A stretch of DNA of 64,000 nucleotides from Trileptium ribeirensis (taxonomy: Eukaryota > Nematoda > Enoplea > Enoplida > Thoracostomopsidae), in NCBI GenBank assembly GCA_030248225.1, contig JASANE010000115.1, positions 1 to 64,000 of the forward strand, given 5' to 3'. The translations under genes were made by a program, and so were the position numbers. This document shows, in pieces, positions 36,638 through 48,200 of the stretch. The notes beneath the pieces are model-generated. The model was not told the DNA's origin. It did not search any database and saw only the letters and a list, made by a program, of their open reading frames with translations. Positions within the stretch are counted from its first letter, which is position 1, and each line of letters opens with the position of its first letter.

Positions 36638-37701
36638 TCACACGCGCAGCGCCTAATTACACGTACAATGCACCGCCACCTCCCGCTATTGAATATGCTA
36701 GGCCACCACCGCAGTACAACAATCGCCCTCGCTATCGGGTAGTTGAACCTAGACGTGGAGGACCATACTCGCGACGCGATGAGTGGAACAACAAGGCTAA
36801 TCAGCGGGGATACACTGGTTATGGGCAGCAAGGATACTATCGCCCAGAGCCCGCAACCTACAACACGTATGGAAATGGCGGTCAGACCGAATATTATAAT
36901 AGATCTCGCGGACGTAGCGCTAATGAGTACAACCAGCGAAACAATGGATATGACCCAACACACGAGCGACGCTACGCTGCACCACCCCAATTATTGTCGG
37001 CAGAAGCCGCTCCGTTTCGACCGCGCACACCTAGCAATGGTTGGAATAATACAAATCAGCTAGGAGCAGTGCCCCGAAATAGACCCGCCCAGGCACCAAT
37101 AAATAACAACGAGCGAGGGCATCGTCGCAATGCCAGCGTAATGTCAGTGACCAAAACAGCAGATCCTGAGCTAGCACACCGCCTAGATGTCATGCGACAT
37201 GAAATGTCCACGTTGGAAGAACGCGCAGGAGCTGGCTTAGGCACCCGTTCGGCACAAGTTAATATGCTGGTCACTGAAGATGAAGCAATGCACCAACATA
37301 ATAACACGCATTTTGAAATTGAGCCGGAACACCTATACGACATTGAGACAGAACCAGGTTTGTATCAAGTAAATCTATTGCAAACAAATAGGGACACACC
37401 ACGCGAATGGTTACAAGCGACCGGGTCGCGGAGTGGCAACGCACCAAGCCAACCACAAGAAGATGAAACACTTGTATACGGAGAATACAGATATGGTAAA
37501 ACACAAAGTGACACTGAACCCATACGGCGCTCGGCTTTGTTGCCTCCAACCCCTGGCGCGCAGGGTGTGACCCGAGACTCTGTGAATAATGGTTGGCCAA
37601 CCAACTTATTGTATATCCCAATCGGAAGTCAGCGCGAGGAGATGAAGAGTACCGAGATACCGAGCAGAGGAGTGAGAGGGGAGGAGGAACCGAGAACCTA
37701 A
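36580..37701 (+). CDS. Gag C-terminal extension or second ORF (basic, Tyr/Gln/Asn-rich)
   Basis: This frame overlaps the end of gag by 58 bases in the -1 frame. The first 120 residues are rich in Arg, Tyr, Pro, Gln and Asn (PPPQYNNRPRYR and similar), as in RNA-binding nucleocapsid tails. The last third is acidic and Glu-rich. There is no enzyme motif. Either a -1 ribosomal shift or a one-base loss links it to the zinc knuckle. There is no classical slippery heptamer in the overlap that I can see. It probably acts with Gag in RNA binding. Confidence 0.6.
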   Translation: MSVFRMDVYDPLQNEYTRLVTRAAPNYTYNAPPPPAIEYARPPPQYNNRPRYRVVEPRRGGPYSRRDEWNNKANQRGYTGYGQQGYYRPEPATYNTYGNGGQTEYYNRSRGRSANEYNQRNNGYDPTHERRYAAPPQLLSAEAAPFRPRTPSNGWNNTNQLGAVPRNRPAQAPINNNERGHRRNASVMSVTKTADPELAHRLDVMRHEMSTLEERAGAGLGTRSAQVNMLVTEDEAMHQHNNTHFEIEPEHLYDIETEPGLYQVNLLQTNRDTPREWLQATGSRSGNAPSQPQEDETLVYGEYRYGKTQSDTEPIRRSALLPPTPGAQGVTRDSVNNGWPTNLLYIPIGSQREEMKSTEIPSRGVRGEEEPRT

Positions 37702-40085
37702 TGGAACTAATGGAACCAAATGATCCTGATGTGCCGAGTGAGAAATATGGGAGATGGCCGTTCGGACTTCGGGGGCCGATTAATAGGGCATCCGTGTCTA
37801 GCAATGACCCAAACGCTGGCACGTGTAACCCATCTCAGGCGGCTGCACATCGGATGGAACCTAAGAACCTAGCGGATGGAGAACCTAATGAAATGGAACC
37901 TAGAGAGACGCCGTTCGGACTTCGGGGGCCGATTAATAGGGGTCGCGTGTTTGGCAATAGCTCTAGCGCCGGCACGGCACAACCTGGTGAACCCGCGAAT
38001 TTTCATAGGCTTAGTCAAAATTGTGTGTGTCTAGCGGAACCAGAAGAACCTGCGGAGGAAATTGTGAACCTAGCGGAACCTAATTGTGAACCTAAGAACC
38101 TAGCGGATACTGAGAACCTAATGGAACCTAGCGGAAGGAATGGATTACTGAGGAACCGAGAACCAAGGGAACTAAATGAACCAAGGAACCTAGCGGATGC
38201 ATCCAACTTAACTATACTGACTTCCACCAATTTAGGGCGGCCGTGTGAGGCCCCTGTAGCTTTTCAACCGACCGGGGAAGACCGTAAAGGACATTGGTCA
38301 GGTGCGATGGAGGCCTTCGGAACACGGGTCAGTCCGATTGCCCTAGCTCCGTTCAAAATTCTAAAGCGTATGTGTACCCTAGTAACTTTAGAGGCCGGGG
38401 AAGACCGTAGAGGACACTGGCCAGGAGAAGGGAGGCGTCGGGAAGTGAGCTGTTGCGATGGCCCGAGCTCCGTTCAAAATTATAATTTATGTGTAGGACC
38501 AAATCCGAACAGGGTTCGGTCCCTAAGTGTAGAAGCCGTAGGATCCGACCAGGTCGGAAGCCGCGGTGATCGTTTGTCGTTGTATAGTAGCTCCATCCGG
38601 CCGGTGAGTATGTGTGCGGCCGACTGCGACCGGGTCGGAGCCGGTATGTTTGCATCGTGTGTTGAACCGGGGGAAGAAACTGTGCAACATGTGAGAGAAA
38701 AGGGTTTAGGGCCACACGGAGACAACGCCGAGCCGAGTGCCGACAATATTACCAGCATAGAGAATCATGATGATCGAGCTAATATATGTGAAATTATGGA
38801 ACCTAACGATGAGAAAGTGGAACTCAGTAACCTAGAGGAGAATAATGTAGACAAAAAGGAACCAACAGTAACCAGTAAAAGCTCGAGAGTTGTGATAATA
38901 ACGCCTATAGTAAATGACAGGACACAGAGAGCAAACATAATGGCACCCCCGCAGCAGGAAAACAATATGGAGATTGTTACGTGTCAGCTAAGTACAGAAG
39001 CTGCCTGTGAAATAGGAATCAACCCAACCGGATCGCCGGTTGACTTGACGGAAGTAATCGAACAAGCACTAAAATCACCTAAATCATTGGGAAACGTACA
39101 AACTTCCGGCCGAGCAGGCATGGTTCCCGCGATTAGTTACACAGACACACATTTGACAGAACATAAGTACACGTCGGATCAAGGGTATGCACAAATATGT
39201 AGGCAACAGACATTGGATATTATATTGAGGAAATTATACGCATTAGAGAACAGCAGCGAATTAGTAGAACCGCTGATCTTACAAGGATTTCCAGACGAGG
39301 AGCAAATTACATTACTGGGGTCGGATTCAAAATTCGTGCCCGCAGTCAAACCGGAATATTACGGCAAATGTCCCCATTACATTCTCGCGCTGCCTAAATT
39401 ACGTTTCGGAGAAGAACGAGCACCAATAAGAACGCTATTTTATCGGCGGGTCATAGCTGTGTCGGAGCGGATATGCCATGCCCACCAGTTGCTCAGAGCT
39501 CGGGTGGCTGGGACGGCCCGAATCGACCGACGGCGGGACGCTGCCGTTTTGTCAGGGCTGTTAGGGTTCGCATCTCCGTTCCTACACACTATGCCGGGGA
39601 TACACGTTAGCAGTAGCATGTTGAAACACCTAGAGGGACTCTTGGAGATCGTTGCCCGGGTCATTAATTCAATGAGCATCACGCAAGCAATCACTGAGGT
39701 ATATCGATCCCAAATCCCTATTCTACAGACATGCATCATGTGCGAGGAAAGACACAATATAAACTTCATGCCTAAAGAGGAGTGTGCGTTCACCACCTAT
39801 CATGGCGAATGGGACTACACCGGGAATCTGTCCGCCGATTATGGAACCATTAGGAGAAATGGGACAGTATCCATTCGACCAAGCCGCACACATGGATTGC
39901 ATACGGCCCATGAACTCATAGCGTATAGGGAAGCCAACTTGGAGTTTTTAGAAACCATAGTAGGTGCACCATACTTGTTGGATAACCTAGTCACGGAATT
40001 CGACGAAACCGGACCCAAAGTTCCGGTGCTGTCAGCACAACACACCGTATACGCTAAATGGCCAACGCGCTTTTCAGGGAAGTAA
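37593..40085 (+). CDS. Large ORF of unknown function between gag and env-like region
   Basis: 830 codons, again -1 relative to the preceding frame and overlapping it by 109 bases; no ATG at the start. The first 300 residues are low-complexity repeats: NLAEP/NLMEP-like units, a duplicated FGLRGPINR segment (37757 and 37914), and a duplicated GEDRKGHW/GEDRRGHW segment (38277 and 38400), all visible as DNA direct repeats. From about residue 520 the sequence looks globular, with Leu-rich helices around 600-720, a Cys pair (CIMC) near 715 and an aromatic stretch at 730-760. I recognise no retroviral enzyme or capsid motif. Its place before the glycoprotein region might suggest an envelope-associated or Gag-like role, but that is a guess. 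Confidence 0.6.
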   Translation: MANQLIVYPNRKSARGDEEYRDTEQRSERGGGTENLMELMEPNDPDVPSEKYGRWPFGLRGPINRASVSSNDPNAGTCNPSQAAAHRMEPKNLADGEPNEMEPRETPFGLRGPINRGRVFGNSSSAGTAQPGEPANFHRLSQNCVCLAEPEEPAEEIVNLAEPNCEPKNLADTENLMEPSGRNGLLRNREPRELNEPRNLADASNLTILTSTNLGRPCEAPVAFQPTGEDRKGHWSGAMEAFGTRVSPIALAPFKILKRMCTLVTLEAGEDRRGHWPGEGRRREVSCCDGPSSVQNYNLCVGPNPNRVRSLSVEAVGSDQVGSRGDRLSLYSSSIRPVSMCAADCDRVGAGMFASCVEPGEETVQHVREKGLGPHGDNAEPSADNITSIENHDDRANICEIMEPNDEKVELSNLEENNVDKKEPTVTSKSSRVVIITPIVNDRTQRANIMAPPQQENNMEIVTCQLSTEAACEIGINPTGSPVDLTEVIEQALKSPKSLGNVQTSGRAGMVPAISYTDTHLTEHKYTSDQGYAQICRQQTLDIILRKLYALENSSELVEPLILQGFPDEEQITLLGSDSKFVPAVKPEYYGKCPHYILALPKLRFGEERAPIRTLFYRRVIAVSERICHAHQLLRARVAGTARIDRRRDAAVLSGLLGFASPFLHTMPGIHVSSSMLKHLEGLLEIVARVINSMSITQAITEVYRSQIPILQTCIMCEERHNINFMPKEECAFTTYHGEWDYTGNLSADYGTIRRNGTVSIRPSRTHGLHTAHELIAYREANLEFLETIVGAPYLLDNLVTEFDETGPKVPVLSAQHTVYAKWPTRFSGK

Positions 40086-42580
40086 GTAGCAGACCAAATC
40101 GTGAAGAACTATTGTACCTAAGACTGTTGTGGTTACGTAAGCCCGCTCAAAATATCTGGCAAAGTGACCCAATGGACGACATGGACCTAGTTCCAACCCC
40201 GGATAATGACGCTGACATAACATTCATTGACGAAGAGGAACTTGAAAGTGAGTTGAGTGCAGCACTCAGTGACGCTAGCGCGGACGAATTCGACATGCCC
40301 GCGATTGAATCACTCGACTTCGACGACCTCACCTCTGAGTTAAGTTTCTCCGCGGACAATGGGACTGTCAGGCATGAACACGATACTACCGTTGATAGGA
40401 GTAACCAGACATCACCGTCTGGGTCGGTACGGTCTTCTTCAAACGGATTAGGACAAAGAGTAAAAGGTGCAGTTGGATTGCTAAACCAGGGAGCTAAGAT
40501 AATGGGACTACTAATAGCATTACTAGTCCTCCACCAGTTAGGGCAAACCCACGCTATTGCCACGCCATTTTCGGACCAAGTCGCACGCTTAGGAGCTATG
40601 GTAAATCCACAGGTGGGCACGCTGATCGAACCACAAGGTTTAGTGATTACTGCTTCGCAATCCACTTTCTTACCAATAATCTTACGGTTATCCTTGGATG
40701 GATTACAACCTAGTAGGCAAGCAACGGGTATGGCATGGTGTGTATATACTCCTCGGGGTAAGCCATGTTTGGGGAATTGTTGTCCCAACCCAAATTGTAC
40801 TACCATGCCGGATTTACAACAAAATGTTCAGGAATTAGAGAGAGTATTAAGGAGCACTTATCAAGGCGTATTAGACACTAGTTACTACATGGAACTAATG
40901 CGCGAGTATTGCGAGGCGAATTCTCAGGATTTCTAGGTGTAGGTGAGGAACCAAAGGTCTCAAGGAAAGAAGCGATTTCTCGCCGCATTAGCTGGAGCAA
41001 CCGGTGTAGTGACAGGATTTCTAGGTGTAGGTGTAGCGTTAACCAACGCTGTGCACCTTAAGGACTTAAATAAGCAGGTACTCGCGTTATATAAGGAAAT
41101 GAGAAACACAATGTGACCTATGGTAATTCGCGAGCGATCATGAAATTAACGCACGCTAATGAGGAGTTGTACTCATTTCTACATCATGAGATGCATGAGG
41201 TAGTTTCTATGATCGATCAGGTAAGATGCCAAAAGCAACGCTATGTTACAGTGGTTCACCGCGAGTTAGTTAACTATATGTTTCGCACCAGCCTTAGGTC
41301 CTCGGTTGACGCCGTCATGGAAGCCATGATGAGCGGCCGATTATCACCTAAAGTAGTGGACGCCTCCACGCTCAAGAACTTATTTCAGAAGAACTCGCAG
41401 ATAGCGCAGACAATTCTAATACGAGAACCTGCGCTGGCCTATCAATTCGGGCAAATATACCCAGTACATATCGATCTAGGGTCATTCAAATTTGCCTTTA
41501 TATTGCGAGTTCCCTTAGTCACGTCGGATGATGTCCGATCCTACTTTCGAATTTACAACGTTGGCTGGAACGTTCCAGAGCATGGCGCCCACATGAAGTT
41601 ACCATTGCCTGATTACGCTACCCGGGTTGAACGAGCACGGTACGAGGTACTTAAACTACATGCATGTAACACGCGACCAGATATTGCGTTCTGCGAGATA
41701 CACGCATTGGGTAACGGACCATACATCGCGCTGTTTGGACTGGATCATCATGGGCGCGGACGCTCCGGATGAAGCTCGTCAACTTTGTAGGAACAGCGCA
41801 TTGGTCGGGCCAATGGCTAATCACACCGATGTTTACACTACAGCACAAGGAGTCTTAATCCGAACTGCTGAACGCAAGGCCGTCGTCTCCAAGAAGAAAC
41901 ATCTTAGTCACGTTACCCGAGGAGAGACGATTGACATTGCAGACAACGGGGTTTTGTGGCTGTCGCACAGTAACTACACCCAGCTCGTGGTCGGGCCACT
42001 TATGCTGGCTAGCGCTCTCGACGCGCAGGAAGTCACGGTTCACATTGGACCCAACATCACCGTCCACGACTTTCCGGAAATACCGCTCAAACCGATTGCT
42101 TGGAGCTCATTGGAACACGCCAAAGCCACTAATTTACAAGTCCAGCAAATAGCGGACGAACAGCTGAAGAAGGTAATCGACTTTCCATACATCACTACAA
42201 CAGGAGTGGCTCCCTACCTATGGATGCTCATCGTGCTAGTAATTGCTGGCATAGGGGCAATAATTTACTTCAAGAAGAAAGCTGGCTTCTGCCCTAAGTG
42301 TATAAAAGGGCGCCTACAACGCTGGTGGCAACAACGACCGTGCGTTCGGGAGGAGCTAAGGCGACCCGAACTGCATGTTAAGACGGACGATGAGTATGGC
42401 ACCACAAACACGCCTCGACCCACTGTTTCAGCCCCAGCTGCTTCCACGGAACAAGTCGAGTTACGAACGATGAGTCCTCGCCGCTCAGCTCGAATAAATG
42501 CTACTGCCGAGGACGAAAGCGTTGTCCTGGTAGAGCCCACGGAACTTTTTGCTGTGTCTGAGCGATCCCAGCGTAGAGGA
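40058..42580 (+). pseudogene. env: Env-like class I fusion glycoprotein region, broken
   Basis: The ATG at 40058 overlaps the previous ORF by 28 bases. The N-terminal 140 residues are acidic. A hydrophobic signal/anchor segment (IMGLLIALLVLHQL, near residue 150) and a Cys-rich surface-type region follow. Two in-frame TAG codons at 40934 and 40940 interrupt it. The same frame then resumes with a basic cleavage-type KKR followed by a hydrophobic Ala/Gly/Val fusion-peptide-like segment (about 40985-41045) and heptad-like helices. A shift at about 41113 and another near 41630 follow. The last part (to about 42290) has Cys residues, NxT/S sites, a transmembrane segment (about 42213-42272) and a Lys/Cys-rich tail. 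The layout resembles baculovirus F/errantivirus Env proteins, which mediate membrane fusion. Its position before pol is unusual. Confidence 0.7.
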
Positions 42581-42589
42581 CATCGCACT

Positions 42590-43099
42590 GTAGCCTACCA
42601 TCGACAGGTAAACGCAATGCATCACATGGACGAACCCCTACTCATCAATGCTTTTGTGTACCGCACACCGGTACTTACACTAATAGATACCGGGGCGGAC
42701 GTTTCCATAGTGTAACAATATCTGGTTAGTAAGTTAGGCCTCCAGCCGCAGCCCGACGATTCCACTAGGATAGTATCTGCCACCAAACAGGAATTAGCAC
42801 TAGACGGCAGCATCAGCGTACCTTTGTCGATCGGGTCCATAAAGGTACAGACAGAATTCTTTGTCACTAAAACCGCACCTTATCACTGCATCATAGGAAC
42901 AAATTTCATGTCCCAACTGCCAAAGTGCATCATAAATTTTAAAGAGCGTTGCTTAGAAATAGCAGTAGATGAGGAAGAGGCTAATATACCTTTTGCCGGA
43001 TTAGAACGGTATGACCCGCCATTAATCGCCGTAATGTGTAGGAAACTCACCACAATAGAACCCAACACTGAAACCTTCATTAACGCGATCCCCAAATAG
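42590..43099 (+). pseudogene. Aspartic protease (retropepsin), in frame with env-like tail
   Basis: The catalytic segment LIDTGADVSIV (about 42680-42712) is followed at once by TAA at 42713, then the same frame continues with the flap region and CIIGTNFM (the second conserved ILG/IIG element, about 42890). One active-site Asp per chain is as expected for a dimeric retropepsin. The domain is about 130 residues. It is in the same frame as the transmembrane tail upstream, so an Env-protease fusion would be translated unless splicing or processing separates them. The frame ends at 43099 and RT follows in the -1 frame. Confidence 0.8.
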
Positions 43100-43128
43100 C
43101 TGATACAGGAGTAGGGCCGGCATTATTC

Positions 43129-44877
43129 GTGCCTGCACCGGAAATGGTAGATATCGCAATGGCCCACGCATTAATATTAAGAAGCCAAAGAACAATACCA
43201 ATCGCAGTATTTAATTTCGGAAACACACCGGTCACTATTTATGCCGGACAAACAATAGGTCACATGGAGATAATGATGAACCCAAATGTGCAGTTCCTGA
43301 AAGGCACAAACAAAAATCTGATTCGATATGAGGAACATAAGCCAGCGAAGCACTTAAATAACATCACCACCCACCCTGAAAGAATTATTCAACATATCGA
43401 AGCAGGAAAAAGTTCAATCGACCATGAAAGAGCTCAAACGATCTTGAGTAAGATAAACTTCGATAAGACTTTATTGTCCCCATTTGAGTTAAAACAACTG
43501 AAAACTGCGATCGCTGAGAACGCAGACGTCTTCAGCACGCACGATTTTGATCTAGGGCGTTACACTGAACATAAACACCGCATAGAAACCGGAGATGCTA
43601 AGCCAATAAAGAAAGCACTGTATCGACTAGCACATTCCCTACGCGAACCGCTTAGGGAGGAACTAAACAGCATGCTAGATGCGGGACTAATATCGCCATC
43701 AAGCTCACCTTGGGGATCACCAATAGTGTACGTAACCAAGAGTGATGGCTCACTCCGGCTCTGTGTGGACTTTCGTAAGGTAAACACAGTGGCAGAACAA
43801 GATGCATATCCATTACCCAGGATAGATGATATTTTAGGATGCCTCCGAAACACTAAATTAATGTCTAGCTTAGATTTAAATAAGGGTTTCTGACAGCTAG
43901 AGCTCGATCCAGAAACAAAAGATAAGACATCCTTCGTAACAGTTCATGGACAATACGAATACAAAGTCCTGCCGTTCGGATTGAATTCGTCCCCAGGGGC
44001 TTTTCAACGTTGCATGTCCATGATTTTAAAAGGGTTAGAATGGGAAAATGTTTAATCTACATAGATGACATACTGGTATTTTCACCAACGTTCGAAGATC
44101 ATTTAACGGATCTAATTAGAGTGTTCGACCGTCTCCGCAGAGCCAATTTGAAATTGAAACCGTCGAAATGCCACTTTGGCCGAGGTAGTCTAAAATATTT
44201 AGGACACATAATTAGCACAGAAGGTGTAAAACCAGATCCCGAAAAGGCAATAGCAATCGAGGAATTCAAACGTCCAGAGACGTTGAAGCAGCTTCAAAGT
44301 TTCATAGGACTATTAGGGTATTACCACAAATTTATACCAAACTACTCGGACATATGCGAACCACTCAGTAAGTTAAAGCGCAAGGATACTGAATTTAAAT
44401 GGACACTTAGGTGTGAAGACGCCTTTAAGAAATTAAAACAAACGCTACTAGATGAACCCGTGCTAGTGCACCCTGACTTTACACAGCCGTTCATTTTACA
44501 AACGGGCGCTTCAGTATACGCAATGGGCGCAGTGCTCTCGCAGAAAACTAAACAAGGCCTCAAGCCCATAGCATACGCAAGCAAAGCTCTGCTAGATTAT
44601 CAACGTAGATACCCGCAATCGAAGCTGAAGCTCTCGCGATCAGATGGGCAGCGCTACACTTCAAGCATTATTTAGTAGGGCACAAATTTCATGTCGAAAC
44701 CGATCACAAGCCCCTAAAAGCCTTGTTTCACAAGCCAGAAATTCACGCTTATTGCAGTGGCGCAGTGAGTTACTGCTTGAATTCGCAGGATTTGAAATAC
44801 AATACAGGCCAGGCAAAGAAAACGGCAATGCCGATGCTTTGTCGCGGGACCCTAGGTACGACTTATCCATAAGCTAG
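43129..44877 (+). pseudogene. pol: Reverse transcriptase and RNase H
   Basis: The RT fingers/palm start near 43590 with LYRLAHSLREPLREEL and SPWGSPIVYVTKSDGSLR, then the LSSLDLNKGF motif, where TGA at 43891-43893 replaces the expected Trp codon. VLPFGLNSSPGAFQRCM follows, then YIDD, the catalytic box, at about 44056, after a one-base loss in a T run near 44050. Connection and RNase H follow (LQTGASVYAMGAVLSQ, with Gly in place of the usual Asp at the first acidic position, then ETDHKPLKAL and GKENGNADALSR). At least three one-base frame changes occur (about 44050, 44615, 44730). The order protease-RT-RNase H-integrase is Gypsy-type. Confidence 0.9.
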
Positions 44878-45281
44878 GAACCAGGAGATACGTATGAAAT
44901 ATTAATGATGGGTCGGGACCCACTGGACCCCGCCCACCAACGACATGTGCAGCATGGGACCAATCGCACCTGCCGTATCCCGTACGCACAGTAGCACCAC
45001 TCACCACAGGCGCACCAACCCCTATAACAGGAAGCCCAGTAGCTCCCCCAGGCCAGCCAAACCCTGAAGCAATCCCATCGCACTTAGTCCCCGACACGCA
45101 AATAACTACAGTACCCCCAGCAACGCTAACCCAACAGGCAGCCACGCTAAGCGCAATTCCAATCCGGATGGATCCAGGGGAAACTCCAGTAATGTCGGTA
45201 CGCACTACAACTATCTCGGGTTCTGGAGTCGGACCTCAGGCTCGAGGATCAAAAAGGCCACACCGGCCTGAATGAGAAACC
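44878..45281 (+). other. Pro/Thr-rich linker between RNase H and integrase
   Basis: One frame is open for about 110 codons from about 44970 to TGA at 45272. It is dominated by Pro, Thr, Ala and Gln (TTVPPATLTQQAATLSAIP). No domain; probably a disordered spacer of the polyprotein. Confidence 0.5.
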
Positions 45282-48200
45282 GTGGGTCTAAGAGCAACTA
45301 CACTACCCACAGAACAGGAATTTGATAGGCTCATGAAATTAATGATGTACTACGAAACAGAAATACTACCGACCGTTAGGATCGAGGACGCACAGGACAC
45401 TCGCGAAAACATCTACTTACCGTTCTTTTCAGATCTCCCAGATTTAAATTTAGTACGGCTCTTACCATATATACAACGAAATGACCCGGAATTGGGTCCA
45501 ATTTGGTGGTATTTGTACAACAAAACACGGCCCAGGGCCGAGCTAGGCGCACTAAGAATCAAAATGCTAGCTCATTATTTTGAATTAGCTCAGGATACTA
45601 AGATACTGTACATGCATCCATTACAACCAGGAGACATAAACTATAAATTACGTGTCCCTATCACGCTCGTACAACAAATACTCAAACATGAACATAACAC
45701 CTTATATGGAGGATATCCTGGCCATGATCGGCTCATCGCTAAATTGAAACAATTTTATTACTGGAAAGGTATGTCATAACACGCACAACAATGGATCAGG
45801 CGATGCACTCTATGTCAATCCGCGAAGGACCCGATTTCTCGGATAACCACCGGATTGGGCAGGGTTCCGTTGGCAAATCAACCAATGTATCGTGTATTCG
45901 TAGACATACTCGATATCCAGGTCAGATCACAAGCAGGCAATCGCTACGTTATTGCATTTATAGATCAATTTACAAAATTCGCAGTAGCGGTAGCAATAAG
46001 GCACCAGGATGCACATACTGCCGCTCACATATTTTTATATGAGGTAGTTAATAAGTACGGAGCTCCCAGGGAGCTATATTCTGATAGAGGAGGTGCTTTC
46101 ACCGCACACATGTTTGAAAGCCTGTGCCAGGGGATGCACATATTTCGGCACATGAGTTTAGCTTACCACCCTCAAGCAAATGGTGAGATTGAAAGATTCA
46201 ATAGAACATTATTATATCTATTAAGAGTAAGCGTACCGCAAGATGATCACCATTCATGGGATGTATCATTACCATTTTGTGTAATGGCTTATAATTCTTC
46301 GGTACGCACAGCCACCAAATATCCGCGATTTTTCCTAATGCATGGATTTTATCCTAGGTTACCCGGAGAATACGACACGCATAGTGCAGCCACAGGATAC
46401 ACTGGAGCTCACTCATATAGAGCCAACGCGCAGCGCTGGATGGCTTCTATTAGGGAACGCGCATACCAATCAATGAGAGCCGCGCAGGAAGTAAATCGGC
46501 TAAGGTACGATAGGCGAGCTCGCGAACCACGCTATCAAACGGGGGAATTAGTCTGGGTTTATAGACACGATACCACACCAGGAACGTATAGAAAACTCAC
46601 GCCCCGTTGGTGCGGACCATACGAAATACTAGGGATCACACCGCCGTGCATGCGTGTAAGAATGCATTCTAATCCGGAAGGTATGGCGCATGTGGTACAC
46701 CTTAATAGAACTAAGCCGTGTTTTAGGGCATTAGATCCAGTGCCTAATGTAGGAGACTGTCTAGGTCAAGTACACGCCTCCGTTCTAGAAAGGGGTTTAG
46801 ATGAGCCAACTCAACGAATTATCGCTGATAGGGATGTTGTAACAGAAATCGAGCCTGTCGATGAGGTAGCAGTGCGCACAGTAAGAACAGCAGTCAGTGA
46901 TAGTTCGGACACTGAAAGTATAGAAATGGGTGACCCCAACGATCCCAACTTCTACCGCCGGACATACGCAGAAATCGAGGCCGAACAAGCAGCAACGGAG
47001 CACATCGAGTACCGGACGCACGATTACGAACCGCAGAATCAAAGGACAGTCAGGAATCGGATTCCACGGACTGATCCGGATAGAGAAATAGAACCATCTT
47101 GGCCACCAATGTCGCAAGAGCAGGTTACCAGCCGAGAGGCCTTTTCATACATACCAGAACCTGGTAGCCGAGACACGCAGGTAGAATACGGACGACATAC
47201 TGTACCAGTGACCACGATGGAACGAATAGCGGCCACCAGCGAGGAGGTTCCATTTGGCGTACCGACTGTAGGTGTCCGAATACCCGAAGGACAACACTTT
47301 TACCCAGCGGACATCACGCTGTCTACAACACCAAGAGGAGCTTCAGGAGGAATCGTCGTACCTGGACCATACACCTCCGGAGATCTACGTTATGCAATCA
47401 TGCTCGCTGCTCAGGACCATCCATTATTTCAATCGCGACCCGCCGAACATATTATAGCGTCACGACTAAGGGTACCAATGGAGATGGCAACTCAAACTGT
47501 AGGGGACTATACAACAATGCGTCCCTATAGCGCTCCACCAGCAGCTGCCGACAGACCTATGTCTCCCCACCACTATGTCTTTCGTGAGGCGGCTGTTACT
47601 CAGCCACCTCCAGGGTCGCCGATGTCCAGCTACTTGTTGGAGACTTCGGGAGAAGGCACAACCATGGACGTAAGAGCAGCTGAAGCAGACGACAAAGTGA
47701 CCAGCCAAACATCACAGGAACCATCTTCCACCGAGCGGCTCGGTCAGGCAGGACAGGAAACATCAAGTAGCGACTCTAGGACACAATCGGGAACTTCTGG
47801 CTCATTAAGCGAATTCACACTTGCCGGATCAAGTAGCGAAGCGCCAGCGCCTCTAAGAAGAACTGGACGTCCAGTGACCTTGAGTACTCCTCCTCGAACA
47901 CGAGCCCCACCGGATGAGCGAGGAAAGAGCCTTGTTGGAGGAGCCACCCAACGGAAACAGGTCACATCGACACGAGGAAGCTCGACTATCCGGTTTGCTA
48001 GTACCGAACAACCAGGACCGTCCACAGTAACTATCACCGAACTAGTACACCCCGTCACCACTACTACCACTTCCTCAGGAATAATACGACTCAGCACTGC
48101 CCAGGCAACAGCACCGACCAGACACCTCCTTCATCGCCAGGCTAGAGACCGGGTCTTTAGACCATATGGCGTAGCATCGGACGAGGAAGTAGGAGACGCC

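Noticed and set aside
38353..38715. Minus-strand open frames across the retroelement ORFs
   Set aside because: They mirror the codon bias of the long plus-strand frames and lack independent support.
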